A stretch of DNA of 64,000 nucleotides from Methylobacterium sp. WL1 (GTDB lineage: Bacteria; Pseudomonadota; Alphaproteobacteria; Rhizobiales; Beijerinckiaceae). The number at the start of each line of letters is the position of its first letter. Position 1 is the stretch's first letter. The stretch is taken from contig NZ_CP042823.1 of NCBI RefSeq assembly GCF_008000895.1, forward strand, positions 1,548,501 through 1,612,500, in the 5' to 3' direction. Positions 35,603 to 44,477 of the stretch are shown here, piece after piece. Made by a program: the position numbers and the translations under genes. Below the pieces are notes generated by a model. That model had not been told where the DNA came from and did no database searches. It saw only the letters and a program-made list of their open reading frames with translations.

Positions 35603-36725
35603 CGTCGTCGCCGGAGACCCGGATCTGGCCCTTCATCTCCTCGGAGAGCAGCGCCTGGCCGCCCCTGAGCACGATCTCGCTGCCGTCCGGCAGGTCCTCG
35701 ACCACGAAGGAATCGGCCGAGAGCGGCGCATCGGCCCGGACCGGGTGGCGGACGAATCCGCCCTGTGGCACGCCCCGGTAGACCCAGGTTCCCCCCTCCC
35801 CGTGCACCACCGCGTCCTCCGGGACCAGCACCCCGGTGGCCGAGCGGGCGGCGGGCAGGAACGCCATCGTGCTCATGCCCGGCAAGAGGCCGCCCTCCCC
35901 GGAGACGAGGTAGAAGAAGCTCTGGCCCTGGATCCGCGGATCGGTGCGGGTCGCCGGGGAGACCAGGCGCAGGGGCACCCGGACGCTCTGCGGCGGCACC
36001 TCCGCGAAGGCCGAGTCCGGGGCCGGGTTCAGGGCCTCGCCCGGCGGCAGGGTCACCTGCATCAGGAAGTCGGCGCGCTCGATCAGGCGGGTGACCAGCG
36101 GCGCCCGCTCGACGATGCCCCGGCCGAGCACCGGCCCCCATTCCTGCTGGGCGGTGGCCGCCAGGGTGCGCAGCTGCGATTCGGCGGCCGTGACGGCGGC
36201 CCGGTCGGTCAGCACGGTGGCCTCGACGGTCTCGATCTGGGCGGCCGCCATGGTGGCGGGGCCGAGGCTGCGGGCCCGCCGCGCGGCGCTGGCCGAGACC
36301 TCGGCCCGGGCCCGGGCGGTCTGGAGCGCGGCCATCGCGCCGGCATACGCGTTGGTCAGCTCCGTCACCCGGGCGAGGTCGAGGACGCTGCCATAGGCGG
36401 TGAGCTCCTGGCGGTGGGGTTTGGCCGGCAGGATGGCGGTCTCCAGCCCGATCCGGGCGCGCTCCTCCGGGGTGAGCCGCACGATCGTGCGCCCGTCCTC
36501 CACGGCGACCCGCGCAGCCTCAGCCTTCGGCTCCGGCGCGGCGGCGGGCGCGTCCGGCAGGATGCTCCTGGAGAGTTCGGCCAGCGGAGCGAGCGCGCGC
36601 AGGCCCCGGGCGCGCAGGTCCGGCCCGGCGAGGGCGAGGGCGGCAAGGATACCGGCCAGGGCACCGGCAAGGACGAGGATTCCCGCCAGGGCCAGCCCTG
36701 CCGGCAGCACGCGCCGCCGTCGCAT
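35595..36725 (-). CDS. RND efflux periplasmic adaptor (membrane fusion protein)
   Basis: This 376-residue adaptor links the RND pump to an outer-membrane channel. It has an N-terminal membrane anchor (about residues 8-34), a helical hairpin with many Ala/Arg residues (about 125-195), then barrel-sandwich and beta-barrel domains with the LPGMSTMAFLPA and VLVPEDAVVHGEGG segments typical of CusB-type adaptors. It ends with four Asp residues. Its stop overlaps the pump start by eight bases, indicating coupling. No outer-membrane factor gene is adjacent, so a channel from elsewhere must be used. The predicted complex spans the envelope. Confidence 0.85.
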   Translation of the reverse strand: MRRRRVLPAGLALAGILVLAGALAGILAALALAGPDLRARGLRALAPLAELSRSILPDAPAAAPEPKAEAARVAVEDGRTIVRLTPEERARIGLETAILPAKPHRQELTAYGSVLDLARVTELTNAYAGAMAALQTARARAEVSASAARRARSLGPATMAAAQIETVEATVLTDRAAVTAAESQLRTLAATAQQEWGPVLGRGIVERAPLVTRLIERADFLMQVTLPPGEALNPAPDSAFAEVPPQSVRVPLRLVSPATRTDPRIQGQSFFYLVSGEGGLLPGMSTMAFLPAARSATGVLVPEDAVVHGEGGTWVYRGVPQGGFVRHPVRADAPLSADSFVVEDLPDGSEIVLRGGQALLSEEMKGQIRVSGDDDD

Positions 36726-36840
36726 CCCGCCCCCTCCCGCAAACGCCGCTCTGGGGGTGCCCCGGCGGTGATTGCCACTTTTGCCCGGTTTCTTCGTCCG
36801 AATCTACCTGAACTTCAGGGCTGCCGCCGGGGCGGGCGGT

Positions 36841-38106
36841 TCAGGCCGTCAGGGGCACTTCGAGCCGGAAGCAGGCGCCCTGCCCCGTCCGCGGCACCGT
36901 GAGCGTGCCGCCGAGCTGCCGGGTCAGGCTGCCGACCACCCGCATGCCGAGGCTCTTCGAGCTGCGCCCGATTTCGAAATCCGCCGGCAGGCCGACCCCG
37001 TCGTCGGCGACCTCGACCACGAGGGCGTCGAGCGCGCGCTCGGTGCGGACCCGGATCGCGCCGCCCTTCGGATGGGTCTGGGGCGGGTAGGCGTATTTCA
37101 GCGCGTTGGTGACGAGCTCGTTGACCAGGAGCCCGATCGGGATCGCCCGGTCGGCCGAGATCCGCTGCTGCGCCGCCGTGCAGGTGAGGGTCTGGCCCGG
37201 GGCGCCGCTGTCGAGGTTGGCCACCAGCTTCTCCAGGAAGGGCGCGAGGTCGAGCTCGCCGGGCACGCCCTCCCCGTCCCCGTCCCCGATCTTGTCGCCG
37301 GTCCTGTCTCCTTGCCGCCAGAGCTGGTCGTGGACGCCCGCGATGGCCTCGACGCGGCTGCGCGCGTCCGACAGGGCCGCGTGCACGGCGGGCTCGGCCT
37401 CGGCGGCGCGGGCCTGGAGGGCGAGCAGGCTCGCCACGATGGCGAGGCTGTTCTTGACCCGGTGGCTCATCTCGCGGGCGAGCAGGTCCTGCCGGGCGAG
37501 CGCGGCGCGCAGCAGGCTCTCGGTGCGCTGGCGCTCGATCGCGCCGCCGAGGAGGTTGGCGAAGCCCTGCATGAAGGCGATGTCGGATTCCTCGAACATG
37601 CCCTCGCGGGTGTCGTCCACCTCCAGCACCCCGAAGGCCCCGTCCCGGTTCTCGATCAGCACGTTGATCGCCCGGCGGATGCCGTGGTCGGCCATCAGCT
37701 GGGGCGTGCGGAACCGGGTCTCCTCGGCGAGGTGGTTCGAGATCACCGGCCGGCCGGTCTTGAGGGCGAAGCCCGCCGGGGAGGCGAGGTCGGCCCCGAC
37801 CCGGGCCTGCCCGATCACGTCCGGCCCCCAGCCGACGCCGGCGCGCACCAGGAGCGCGTCCTCGCCGCGGCGGTATTCCAGCGCCTTGCAGAACTCCGCG
37901 CCCATCCCCTGGGCGCACAGGTCCGCGGCCCGCTGCAGCAGGTGGTCGACATCGGTGCCGCGCAGGGCCTCGACCCCGAACTCGGACAGGATCACCTGCT
38001 GGCGCAGGCGGTAGCCGAGATCGGGGGGCGTGAGGCCGGGCGCGGCAGGATCCGCCTGCGCGTCGGGGCTGAGTTCCACTTCGGTCTGGTCGCCTGTCGT
38101 CGTCAT
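36841..38106 (-). CDS. GAF-domain sensor histidine kinase of HisKA_2/HWE type
   Basis: This 421-residue soluble kinase has a GAF domain at about 40-190. The phospho-acceptor helix contains LAREMSHRVKNSLAIVASLL (His at about 218). An ATPase domain has an N-box-like LLVNELVTNALKYA and a DDGVGLPADF G-box, ending in SLGMRVVGSLTRQLGGTL. Such kinases sense small molecules or redox state in the cytoplasm and often feed the PhyR/EcfG general stress response in alphaproteobacteria. No partner regulator is adjacent. The ATG at 38106 is the obvious start. It is the second kinase of this class in the window (see 8097). Confidence 0.87.
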   Translation of the reverse strand: MTTTGDQTEVELSPDAQADPAAPGLTPPDLGYRLRQQVILSEFGVEALRGTDVDHLLQRAADLCAQGMGAEFCKALEYRRGEDALLVRAGVGWGPDVIGQARVGADLASPAGFALKTGRPVISNHLAEETRFRTPQLMADHGIRRAINVLIENRDGAFGVLEVDDTREGMFEESDIAFMQGFANLLGGAIERQRTESLLRAALARQDLLAREMSHRVKNSLAIVASLLALQARAAEAEPAVHAALSDARSRVEAIAGVHDQLWRQGDRTGDKIGDGDGEGVPGELDLAPFLEKLVANLDSGAPGQTLTCTAAQQRISADRAIPIGLLVNELVTNALKYAYPPQTHPKGGAIRVRTERALDALVVEVADDGVGLPADFEIGRSSKSLGMRVVGSLTRQLGGTLTVPRTGQGACFRLEVPLTA

Positions 38107-38277
38107 GAGGGCGGCAGAGTAGCAGGAAGCGTGTCCCGGGGCGAAGCCGGCTTGTCGGTCCGGCCACGCTCCGCCGGTGGCGCCGTCGTCGCACCCGATC
38201 GTCGCACCCTTGCCCGCTCCCGGACCCCGCCGGCGCCGGGCGGCGTTCCATCAGTCCCACCCGTCTCGAAGGATGGC

Positions 38278-38544
38278 ATGATGGCCGACGATGTGAACGG
38301 ACTCTCCGACAAGGCGCTCTCGATCTTCGCCTTCGCGGCCTATCACCGCCTGGTCAGCGGCGAGCGGGTCACCTCGGTCATCCGCAAGGACGGCGCCGGC
38401 CACGAGGCCGACCCGGCGGGCGTGAGGGAGCTGGAGGAGCGCGGCCTCGTCACCGTCGGCGAGACCGACATCGACCTCGGCGACACCGCCCAGGCGACCG
38501 TGGAGGCAATGGTCGCGGCTTTGCGCGGGGCAGTCGGGCGCTGA
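38278..38544 (+). CDS. small hypothetical protein
   Basis: This 88-residue frame starts with two Met codons (38278 and 38281); an AAGGATGG purine stretch lies just before. The chain is soluble, with a helix-rich N-terminus (KALSIFAFAAYHRLVSG), and a winged-helix-like arrangement around VRELEERGLVTVGETDIDLG. A small DNA-binding fold is possible, but no family is recognised. It is divergent from the GAF kinase. Coding quality is good for its length. Confidence 0.55.
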   Translation: MMADDVNGLSDKALSIFAFAAYHRLVSGERVTSVIRKDGAGHEADPAGVRELEERGLVTVGETDIDLGDTAQATVEAMVAALRGAVGR

Positions 38545-38652
38545 GGCCGCGCCTCGGCCTCGGATCGCTCGCTGCGGCATCCCGGCCGTGGAAGCCCGGG
38601 AACGCCCCCGCCCCCGGCGGCCTTCTCCCGCACCAGACGATGGAGCGCGCGG

Positions 38653-38874
38653 ATGAGCAAGGCGGACGTGAAGGCCGGGGACGACGTGACCTACAAATGG
38701 GGCAAGGGCATCGTCGAAGGCGAGGTGACCAAGGTCCACACCAAGGACGTCGAGAAGACGATCAAGGGCAACACGGTCAAGCGCGAGGCCTCGAAGGACG
38801 AGCCCGCCGTGGAGATCGAGACCACCAAGGGCAAGACGGTTCTGAAGTCCGTCTCCGAGGTTAAGGTCAAGTAA
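38653..38874 (+). CDS. DUF2945 / HVA1-type Tudor-like small protein
   Basis: This 73-residue, Lys-rich protein matches the short DUF2945 (hypervirulence-associated Tudor-like) family: KAGDDVTYKWGKG at the start, then an EVTKVHTKDVEKTIKGN segment and a final SVSEVKVK. Homologues are widespread in bacteria and of unknown function; the fold is a small beta-barrel. The start has no strong ribosome site apart from a purine-rich GAGCGCGCGG leader. It stands alone 120 bases before the aldehyde-oxidoreductase operon. Confidence 0.78.
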   Translation: MSKADVKAGDDVTYKWGKGIVEGEVTKVHTKDVEKTIKGNTVKREASKDEPAVEIETTKGKTVLKSVSEVKVK

Positions 38875-38994
38875 GCCGATCCGCGCAGCACCCCGCGGTG
38901 TGAGGTGGCGCACATGATCCCCGCTCCGGGCCTCGCCGGGGGCGGGGTCCCGGCTATCTGTAACGGTTCCAGCCTTTGCCAGCCGGGACCCAGC

Positions 38995-39495
38995 ATGAAT
39001 ATTCCCCTCCGGCTTACCCTGAACGGGCAAGCCCGCGAGATCGCCCTCGACGATCCGCGCGTCACCCTCCTCGACCTCCTGCGCGAGCGGCTCGGCCTGA
39101 CCGGCGCCAAGAAGGGCTGCGACCGCGGCCAGTGCGGCGCCTGCACGGTGCTGGTCGACGGGCGGCGGATCAATGCCTGCCTCACCCTAGCCGCGAGCCT
39201 CGACGGCGCCGAGATCCTGACCATCGAGGGTCTGGCCGAGGGCGACCGGCTGCACCCGGTCCAGGCCGCCTTTATCGCGCATGACGGGTTCCAGTGCGGC
39301 TTCTGCACCCCGGGCCAGATCATGAGCGCGGTCGGGCTGATCCGCGAGGGCCAGGCCGGCACCGATCCCGAGCGCATCCGCGAGGGCATGAGCGGCAACC
39401 TCTGCCGCTGCGGCGCCTATGCCGGCATCCTCGACGCGGTGCAGGAGGCGTCGCGCCCCACCGGACAGGTCGAGCATCGGGAGGACGCGGCGTGA
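38995..39495 (+). CDS. paoA: PaoA-like 2Fe-2S subunit of molybdenum aldehyde oxidoreductase
   Basis: This 166-residue protein carries two 2Fe-2S clusters: a ferredoxin-type one with Cys42, Cys47, Cys50 and Cys62, and an all-helical one with Cys101, Cys104, Cys137 and Cys139. It passes electrons from the molybdenum site to FAD. The length is shorter than E. coli PaoA because no Tat leader is present, so the enzyme is probably cytoplasmic, unlike periplasmic PaoABC. The start at 38995 follows an unremarkable leader. Its stop overlaps the GTG start of the FAD subunit by four bases. Carbon monoxide dehydrogenase and xanthine dehydrogenase share this subunit; the order and the extra 4Fe-4S in the next gene favour PaoABC. 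Confidence 0.88.
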   Translation: MNIPLRLTLNGQAREIALDDPRVTLLDLLRERLGLTGAKKGCDRGQCGACTVLVDGRRINACLTLAASLDGAEILTIEGLAEGDRLHPVQAAFIAHDGFQCGFCTPGQIMSAVGLIREGQAGTDPERIREGMSGNLCRCGAYAGILDAVQEASRPTGQVEHREDAA

Positions 39496-40531
39496 GGATC
39501 TTCGACTACATCCGCCCCGCGAGCCTGCCGGAGGCCGTCGCGGCCGGGCAGGTTCCCGACACCGCCTATCTCGCCGCCGGCACCAACCTGGTCGACCTGA
39601 TGAAGGGCGGCGTCACCGCGCCCGCCCGGATCGTCGACATCACCCGGCTGCCGGGTCTCTCCAGCATCGAGGCCCTGCCGGACGGCGGCACCCGGATCGG
39701 CGCCCTCGTGCGCAACAGCGACCTCGCCTACGACCCGAGGATCGAAAAAACCTACCCGATGGTGGCCGAGGCCCTGCTGGCCGGCGCCTCGGCACAGCTG
39801 CGCAACGCCGCCACGGTGGGCGGCAACCTCATGCAGCGCACCCGCTGCCCGTTCTTCACCGACGCGGTCTCGCCTTGCAACAAGCGCGAGCCCGGCTCCG
39901 GCTGCGCCGCGCTGGGGCACGCCACCCGGATCCACGCCGTCCAGGGCTGGAGCGAGCAGTGCATCGCCACCAACCCGTCCGATTTCTGCGTGCCGCTCGC
40001 TGCCCTCGACGCGGTCGTCGAGATCGCCGGGCCGGACGGCGCCCGGGAGGTGCCGCTGACCGGGTTCCACGCTCTCCCCGGCGATCATCCGGAGCACGAG
40101 ACGGCGCTCCGCCCGGCCGAGCTGATCACCGCCGTGCGGCTGCCGCCCGAGGCGGCGGCGTTCCAGGGCCACGCCCGCTACCTCAAGGTCCGCGACCGCA
40201 CCTCCTACGCGTTCGCGGTGGTCTCGGCCGCCGCCGCCCTCACGCTCGACGGCGAAAAGATCGGCCGGGCCCGGCTCGCCTTCGGCGGGCTGGCGCTCAA
40301 GCCCTGGCGGGTGGAGGCGGCCGAGGCGGCGCTCGCCGGCCAGGCGCCCTCCCCGAGGCCTACGCCAGGGCCGCCGCCCTGGCCCTCGACGGCGCCAAGC
40401 CCACCGGCGAGGCCAACGCCTTCAAGATCGAACTCGCCCGCCGCGTCGCGGTGCGGGCGCTGACCCTCGCGGCCGCCGGGACGCCTGCCCGGATCCCGGC
40501 GCTCCCCGCCTCCCCGTTCGGCATCGTCTGA
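39492..40531 (+). pseudogene. paoB: PaoB-like FAD/4Fe-4S subunit, one frame break
   Basis: Two frames reconstruct a protein of about 347 residues with the FAD_binding_5 domain (AAGTNLVDLMKGG, about 28-40; RNAATVGGNLMQRTRCP, about 107-123) and a CO-dehydrogenase-type C-domain. The cysteines of the PaoB-specific 4Fe-4S insert are visible: CPFF, PCNKR, GSGCAAL and EQCIA. The break is in the CCC run at 40347-40349; one more C gives LPEAYARAAALAL and a normal C-terminus at 40531. The start is GTG at 39492, overlapping the paoA stop. This subunit relays electrons to the final acceptor. It is probably intact in the organism. Confidence 0.83.
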
Positions 40532-40542
40532 GGACAGACCGC

Positions 40543-42801
40543 ATGACCGCGACCGCAACACCCCAGGACTCCGCCGCCGGCACCCGCCACGGCTCCAGCA
40601 TCGGCCAGCCGCTGACCCGGCGGGACGGGCCCCTCAAGGTGACCGGCCAGGCCCGGTTCTCCGCCGACAACCTGCCCCCCGGCACGCTGCACGCGGCGCT
40701 CTGCGTCGCCCGGATCGCCAAGGGCCGGGTCACCGGCCTGAACCGGTCCGCCGCTGAGGCCCATCCGGGCGTCGTCGCAGTGATGACCCCGGAGAACGCC
40801 CCGAAACTCGCCCAGGACCCGGACGCCAAGGCCGGACCGTTCATCTTCCGCCTCGACCTGCTGCAGAACGACCGGGTCCGCTACGCCAACCAGCCGATCG
40901 CCGTGGTGATCGCCGAGACCCTCGAGGCCGCCACCGAGGGCGCGCGGTTGCTGGCGCCGACCTACGCGACCGAGACGCCGCGCATCGGCCTCGATTCCGG
41001 CGACGTGTTCACCCCGGATTCGGTGGGCGTCGGCGCGCCCCCGTCCGAGAGCGACGGCGACGTCGAGGCGGGCCTGGCATCCGCCTCGCGCACCATCGCG
41101 GCCACCTACGAGACCCCGGCCCAGTACCACAACGCCATGGAGCCGCACGCGGCCCTGGCCCAGTGGGACGGCGACCGGCTGACCCTGCACATGCCGACCC
41201 AGGGGCTGGCGATCTCGCAGGGACGGCTCGCCGGGCTGTTCGGGATCAAGCCCGACGACATCCACATCGAGAGCCCCTATCTCGGCGGCGGCTTCGGCTC
41301 GAAGGGCGTGCCCTCGGGGCCGCAGGTGCTCGCCTGCATGGCGGCCCGGATGGTCGGGCGGCCGGTCAAGCTCGTGCCGACCCGCTCCCAGATGTACGGC
41401 CCGATGGGCCATCGCGGCCCGACTCGGCAGACGCTCCGGCTCGGCACCGACGCGGCCGGCAAGCTCACGGCGCTCGACCACCACATCCTGACCGCCTCCT
41501 CGAGCTTCGACGACTTCTTCGAGCCGGCCGGCCGGGCGACTAGCACCCTCTACGCCAGCCCGGCCATCGCGATCCGGCACGAGGCGGTGCGGCTCGATAC
41601 CGGCACGCCCCTGTTCATGCGTGCCCCCGGCGAGGCCACCGGCAGCGTCGCCCTCGAGAGCGCGCTCGACGAGATGGCCCACGAACTCGGCATGGACCCG
41701 CTGGAGTTCCGGCTCGCCAACTACGCCGAGGTCGAGCCGATCACCGGCAAGCCGTTCTCGTCCAAGGCCCTGCGTGCGTGTTACCAGCGCGGCGCCGAGG
41801 CGTTCGGCTGGGCTGGACGCCCGCTCCAGCCCCGCCAGACCCGGGACAAAGATGGCTTCCTGGTCGGCATCGGCATGGGCACCGCCACCTTCCCGGCCCT
41901 GATCTTCGAGGGCATGGCCCGGGCGGAGATCCGCGCCGACGGCACCGGCACGGTGGAACTCGGGGCGATCGACATGGGCCAGGGCGCCTGGACCGCGCTC
42001 GCCCAGATCGCCGCCGACGGGCTCGGGATCGGCATGGAGGCCCTCACCTTCCGGATGGGGTCTTCCGACCTCCCGAATGCCGGCATTGCGGGCGGCTCCG
42101 GCCACACCGCCACCGCCGGCAACGCGATCCACGCCGCATCCCAGGACGTGATCGCCCAGCTGGCCAAGCTCGCCACCGACGACCCCGCCTCCCCGCTCTA
42201 CGGCGCCGGCAATGCCGGGGTCACCGCGGCGGGCGGGCGCCTGACCCGGCAGGACGACCCGAGCCGGAGCGAGTCCTTCGCCGACATCCTGAAGCGGGCC
42301 GGGCGGGCCAGCATCGAGGGCCAGGGCAAGGCCGGGGCCGACCCGGCCGCGCAGAAATCCTACGCGATGCACGCCCACGGCGCGGTCTTCGCCGAGGTGC
42401 GGGTCGATCCCGATCTCGGCCAGATCCGGGTCAGCCGGCTGGTCGGCGCCTTCGCGGCCGGCCGGGTGATCAACCCACGGCTGGTCCAGAGCCAGTATTA
42501 CGGCGGGATGATCTGGGGCCTGTCTTTCGCCCTGCACGAGCGGGCCGAGATGGACCCGCGCACCGGCCGCTTCCTCAACGACAACCTGGCCGAGTACCAC
42601 CTGCCGGTGAACGCCGACATCCCGGCCATGGAGGCGATCCTGGTCCACGAGGACGATGCGATCGTGAACGCGCTCGGCGTCAAGGGCGTCGGCGAGATCG
42701 GCATCACCGGCACGGTCGGCGCCATCGCCAACGCGGTCTGGCACGCCACCGGCGTGCGGGTGCGCGAGATGCCGATCACCCTGGACAAGCTCCTGGGCTG
42801 A
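40543..42801 (+). CDS. paoC: PaoC-like molybdenum-binding subunit of aldehyde oxidoreductase
   Basis: This 752-residue catalytic subunit of the xanthine-oxidase family oxidises aromatic or other aldehydes to acids. It has the N-terminal a/b hammerhead (about 25-140), then Moco domains with GGGFGSKG (about 247-254), RAPGEATG (about 359-366), GIGMGTATFPA and the catalytic Glu in KGVGEIGITG (Glu at about 718). The glycine-rich QGAWTALAQIAAD and AGGSGHTATAGN loops are typical. Length is normal. It follows paoB by 11 bases and the operon ends in a strong terminator at 42866. The cofactor is expected to be molybdopterin cytosine dinucleotide; the needed XdhC/PaoD-like insertion factor is not in the window. 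Confidence 0.9.
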   Translation: MTATATPQDSAAGTRHGSSIGQPLTRRDGPLKVTGQARFSADNLPPGTLHAALCVARIAKGRVTGLNRSAAEAHPGVVAVMTPENAPKLAQDPDAKAGPFIFRLDLLQNDRVRYANQPIAVVIAETLEAATEGARLLAPTYATETPRIGLDSGDVFTPDSVGVGAPPSESDGDVEAGLASASRTIAATYETPAQYHNAMEPHAALAQWDGDRLTLHMPTQGLAISQGRLAGLFGIKPDDIHIESPYLGGGFGSKGVPSGPQVLACMAARMVGRPVKLVPTRSQMYGPMGHRGPTRQTLRLGTDAAGKLTALDHHILTASSSFDDFFEPAGRATSTLYASPAIAIRHEAVRLDTGTPLFMRAPGEATGSVALESALDEMAHELGMDPLEFRLANYAEVEPITGKPFSSKALRACYQRGAEAFGWAGRPLQPRQTRDKDGFLVGIGMGTATFPALIFEGMARAEIRADGTGTVELGAIDMGQGAWTALAQIAADGLGIGMEALTFRMGSSDLPNAGIAGGSGHTATAGNAIHAASQDVIAQLAKLATDDPASPLYGAGNAGVTAAGGRLTRQDDPSRSESFADILKRAGRASIEGQGKAGADPAAQKSYAMHAHGAVFAEVRVDPDLGQIRVSRLVGAFAAGRVINPRLVQSQYYGGMIWGLSFALHERAEMDPRTGRFLNDNLAEYHLPVNADIPAMEAILVHEDDAIVNALGVKGVGEIGITGTVGAIANAVWHATGVRVREMPITLDKLLG

Positions 42802-42865
42802 TCCGTCCGGCCGGACGGATGTGTTCCTTCCGGCTCTCGCGCTTCCGCCGGCTCGAACGATGAGA

Positions 42866-42893
42866 ACCCTGCCCGATCGGGCGGGGTTTTTTG
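42866..42893 (+). terminator. rho-independent terminator of the pao operon
   Basis: AACCCTGCCCG and CGGGCGGGGTT form an 11-pair stem (one G-U) with a two-base loop, followed by a six-T run ending at 42892. It lies 65 bases after the paoC stop and is the clearest intrinsic terminator in the window. Confidence 0.85.
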
Positions 42894-43476
42894 GTGTTTG
42901 ACGGGCCGCCTGCCCCGACCGGGGGACTGCACGGGTTGGAGGCGCCACCTCTCCCGGGGGCTCGCCCATCCACACCTCGGGTTCCGGGCGATGCGCACCT
43001 CGGAAAGGCGGTCGCTCCGGAAAGGCTGTGCCCTCCCTCGCAAAAAAAGAGGGAAGGCGCATGACTCCGCCCGACCCCTCATAAACTCATACAATATGAT
43101 TCGAGAAAGCCGCCCACTCGGCGAATCGCCGGCTCGGCACCTGCCGGAAATCCGATCTCCGCGCGGCGGCCAGCCTCCCGGAACGCGCCCCGGCAAAGGC
43201 GAGCCGCACGCGTCGGGAGCCCGGTGCGGCAAGGCCGCTTGCCGTCTTCCAGAATGGTCCAATGATTGTAAGTATCTGGACGAGAGCACTATTTCCCTGG
43301 GCGGGCAGCCGATGTGCCAAGCGGAATAGTGCTCGCGCCTCAGCCTCGGCCGTATGGTCAGCAACCCCAGGGATGCGCTGCGGATGCGGCTGTTCAACGC
43401 GGCGCGCATATGTCATACATATTCCGACCGATCGTCCTGAAGAGGCGGCGGCTGCATCCGAACGGGGGGGACGTCG
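42894..43476. other. gene-free leader of the sugar-transport operon
   Basis: No gene is supported in this 580-base interval. It contains a less GC-rich part (43060-43110) and a 12-13-base inverted repeat at 43284-43334. It is the likely promoter and operator region of the ABC-transporter genes that follow. Confidence 0.5.
43284..43334. promoter_or_regulatory. inverted repeat GAGCACTATT...AATAGTGCTC upstream of the sugar ABC operon
   Basis: GAGCACTATTTCC (43284-43296) and GGAATAGTGCTC (43323-43334) are near-perfect inverted repeats with 26 bases between. They lie 140-190 bases before the binding-protein gene. They could be paired operator half-sites or a long leader hairpin. No regulator gene is nearby. 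Confidence 0.5.
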
Positions 43477-44442
43477 ATGAGAGGCACCATTTCCATCAAG
43501 GCCATGATCGCGGGCGCGATGCTGGCGTGGGCCGGCGGGGCCCAGGCCGCCTCGCTGACCGTCGGGTTCTCGCAGATCGGTTCCGAATCCGGCTGGCGCG
43601 CCGCCGAGACGACCGTGACCAAGGACGAGGCCAAGAAGCGCGGCATCACCGTCAAGATCGCCGACGCGCAGCAGAAGCAGGAGAACCAGATCAAGGCGAT
43701 CCGGTCCTTCGTGGCGCAGGGGGTCGACGCGATCCTGCTCGCCCCCGTGGTCGCCACCGGCTGGGATTCCGTGCTCAAGGAAGCCCGCGACGCGAAGATC
43801 CCGGTGATCCTGCTCGACCGCGACATCGATCCCGCCGGCAAGGACCTCTACCTGACCGCCGTCACCTCCGACAGCGTCGAGGAAGGCCGGGTCGCCGGCG
43901 CGTGGCTCGCCAAGACGGTCGGCGAGAAGCCCTGCGCCGTGGTCGAACTCCAGGGCACGGTCGGCGCCAGCGTCGCCACCAACCGCAAGAAGGGCTTCGA
44001 CGCCGCCCTCGCGCCCCACGCCAACCTGAAGCTCGTCCGCAGCCAGACCGGCGACTTCACCCGGGCCAAGGGCAAGGAGGTGATGGAGAGCTTCATCAAG
44101 GCCGAGGGCGGCCGCGCGATCTGCGCGGTCTACGCGCACAACGACGACATGATGGTCGGCGCCATCCAGGCGATGAAGGAGGCCGGCCTGAAGCCCGGGA
44201 AGGACATCCTGACGGTCTCGATCGACGCGGTCCCCGACATCTTCAAGGCGATCGCCGCCGGCGAGGCCAACGCCACCGTCGAGCTCACCCCCGACATGGC
44301 CGGCCCCGCCTTCGACGTGCTGAAGGCCTACAAGGAGAAGGGCACCGTCCCGCCCAAGTGGATCCAGACCGAGTCGAAGCTCTACACGGCCGCGGATGAT
44401 CCGATGAAGGTCTACAACAGCAAGAAGAACCTCGGCTACTGA
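43477..44442 (+). CDS. ytfQ: sugar ABC transporter substrate-binding protein, YtfQ-like
   Basis: This 321-residue periplasmic binding protein has a Sec signal peptide (about 1-24, ending GGAQAA). The mature protein has the ribose/galactofuranose-binding fold: LTVGFSQIGSESGWRAAET near the N-terminus, VDAILLAPVVATGWDSVLKEA, IPVILLDRDID, and VYAHNDDMMVGAIQAMKEAG. These features match YtfQ, which binds galactofuranose in E. coli, more closely than RbsB. The GGGGGG-containing leader gives a purine-rich ribosome site. It heads an operon with ATPase and two permeases. The sugar is inferred from the family. Confidence 0.9.
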   Translation: MRGTISIKAMIAGAMLAWAGGAQAASLTVGFSQIGSESGWRAAETTVTKDEAKKRGITVKIADAQQKQENQIKAIRSFVAQGVDAILLAPVVATGWDSVLKEARDAKIPVILLDRDIDPAGKDLYLTAVTSDSVEEGRVAGAWLAKTVGEKPCAVVELQGTVGASVATNRKKGFDAALAPHANLKLVRSQTGDFTRAKGKEVMESFIKAEGGRAICAVYAHNDDMMVGAIQAMKEAGLKPGKDILTVSIDAVPDIFKAIAAGEANATVELTPDMAGPAFDVLKAYKEKGTVPPKWIQTESKLYTAADDPMKVYNSKKNLGY

Positions 44443-44477
44443 CGCGTCCCGCGTCGCCCGGCCTCTGCGATCGCATC

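Noticed and set aside
32747..35668. A 973-residue plus-strand frame rich in His, Gln, Asp and Gly
   Set aside because: It is the antisense shadow of the RND pump gene; composition is typical of complementary-strand frames at this GC.
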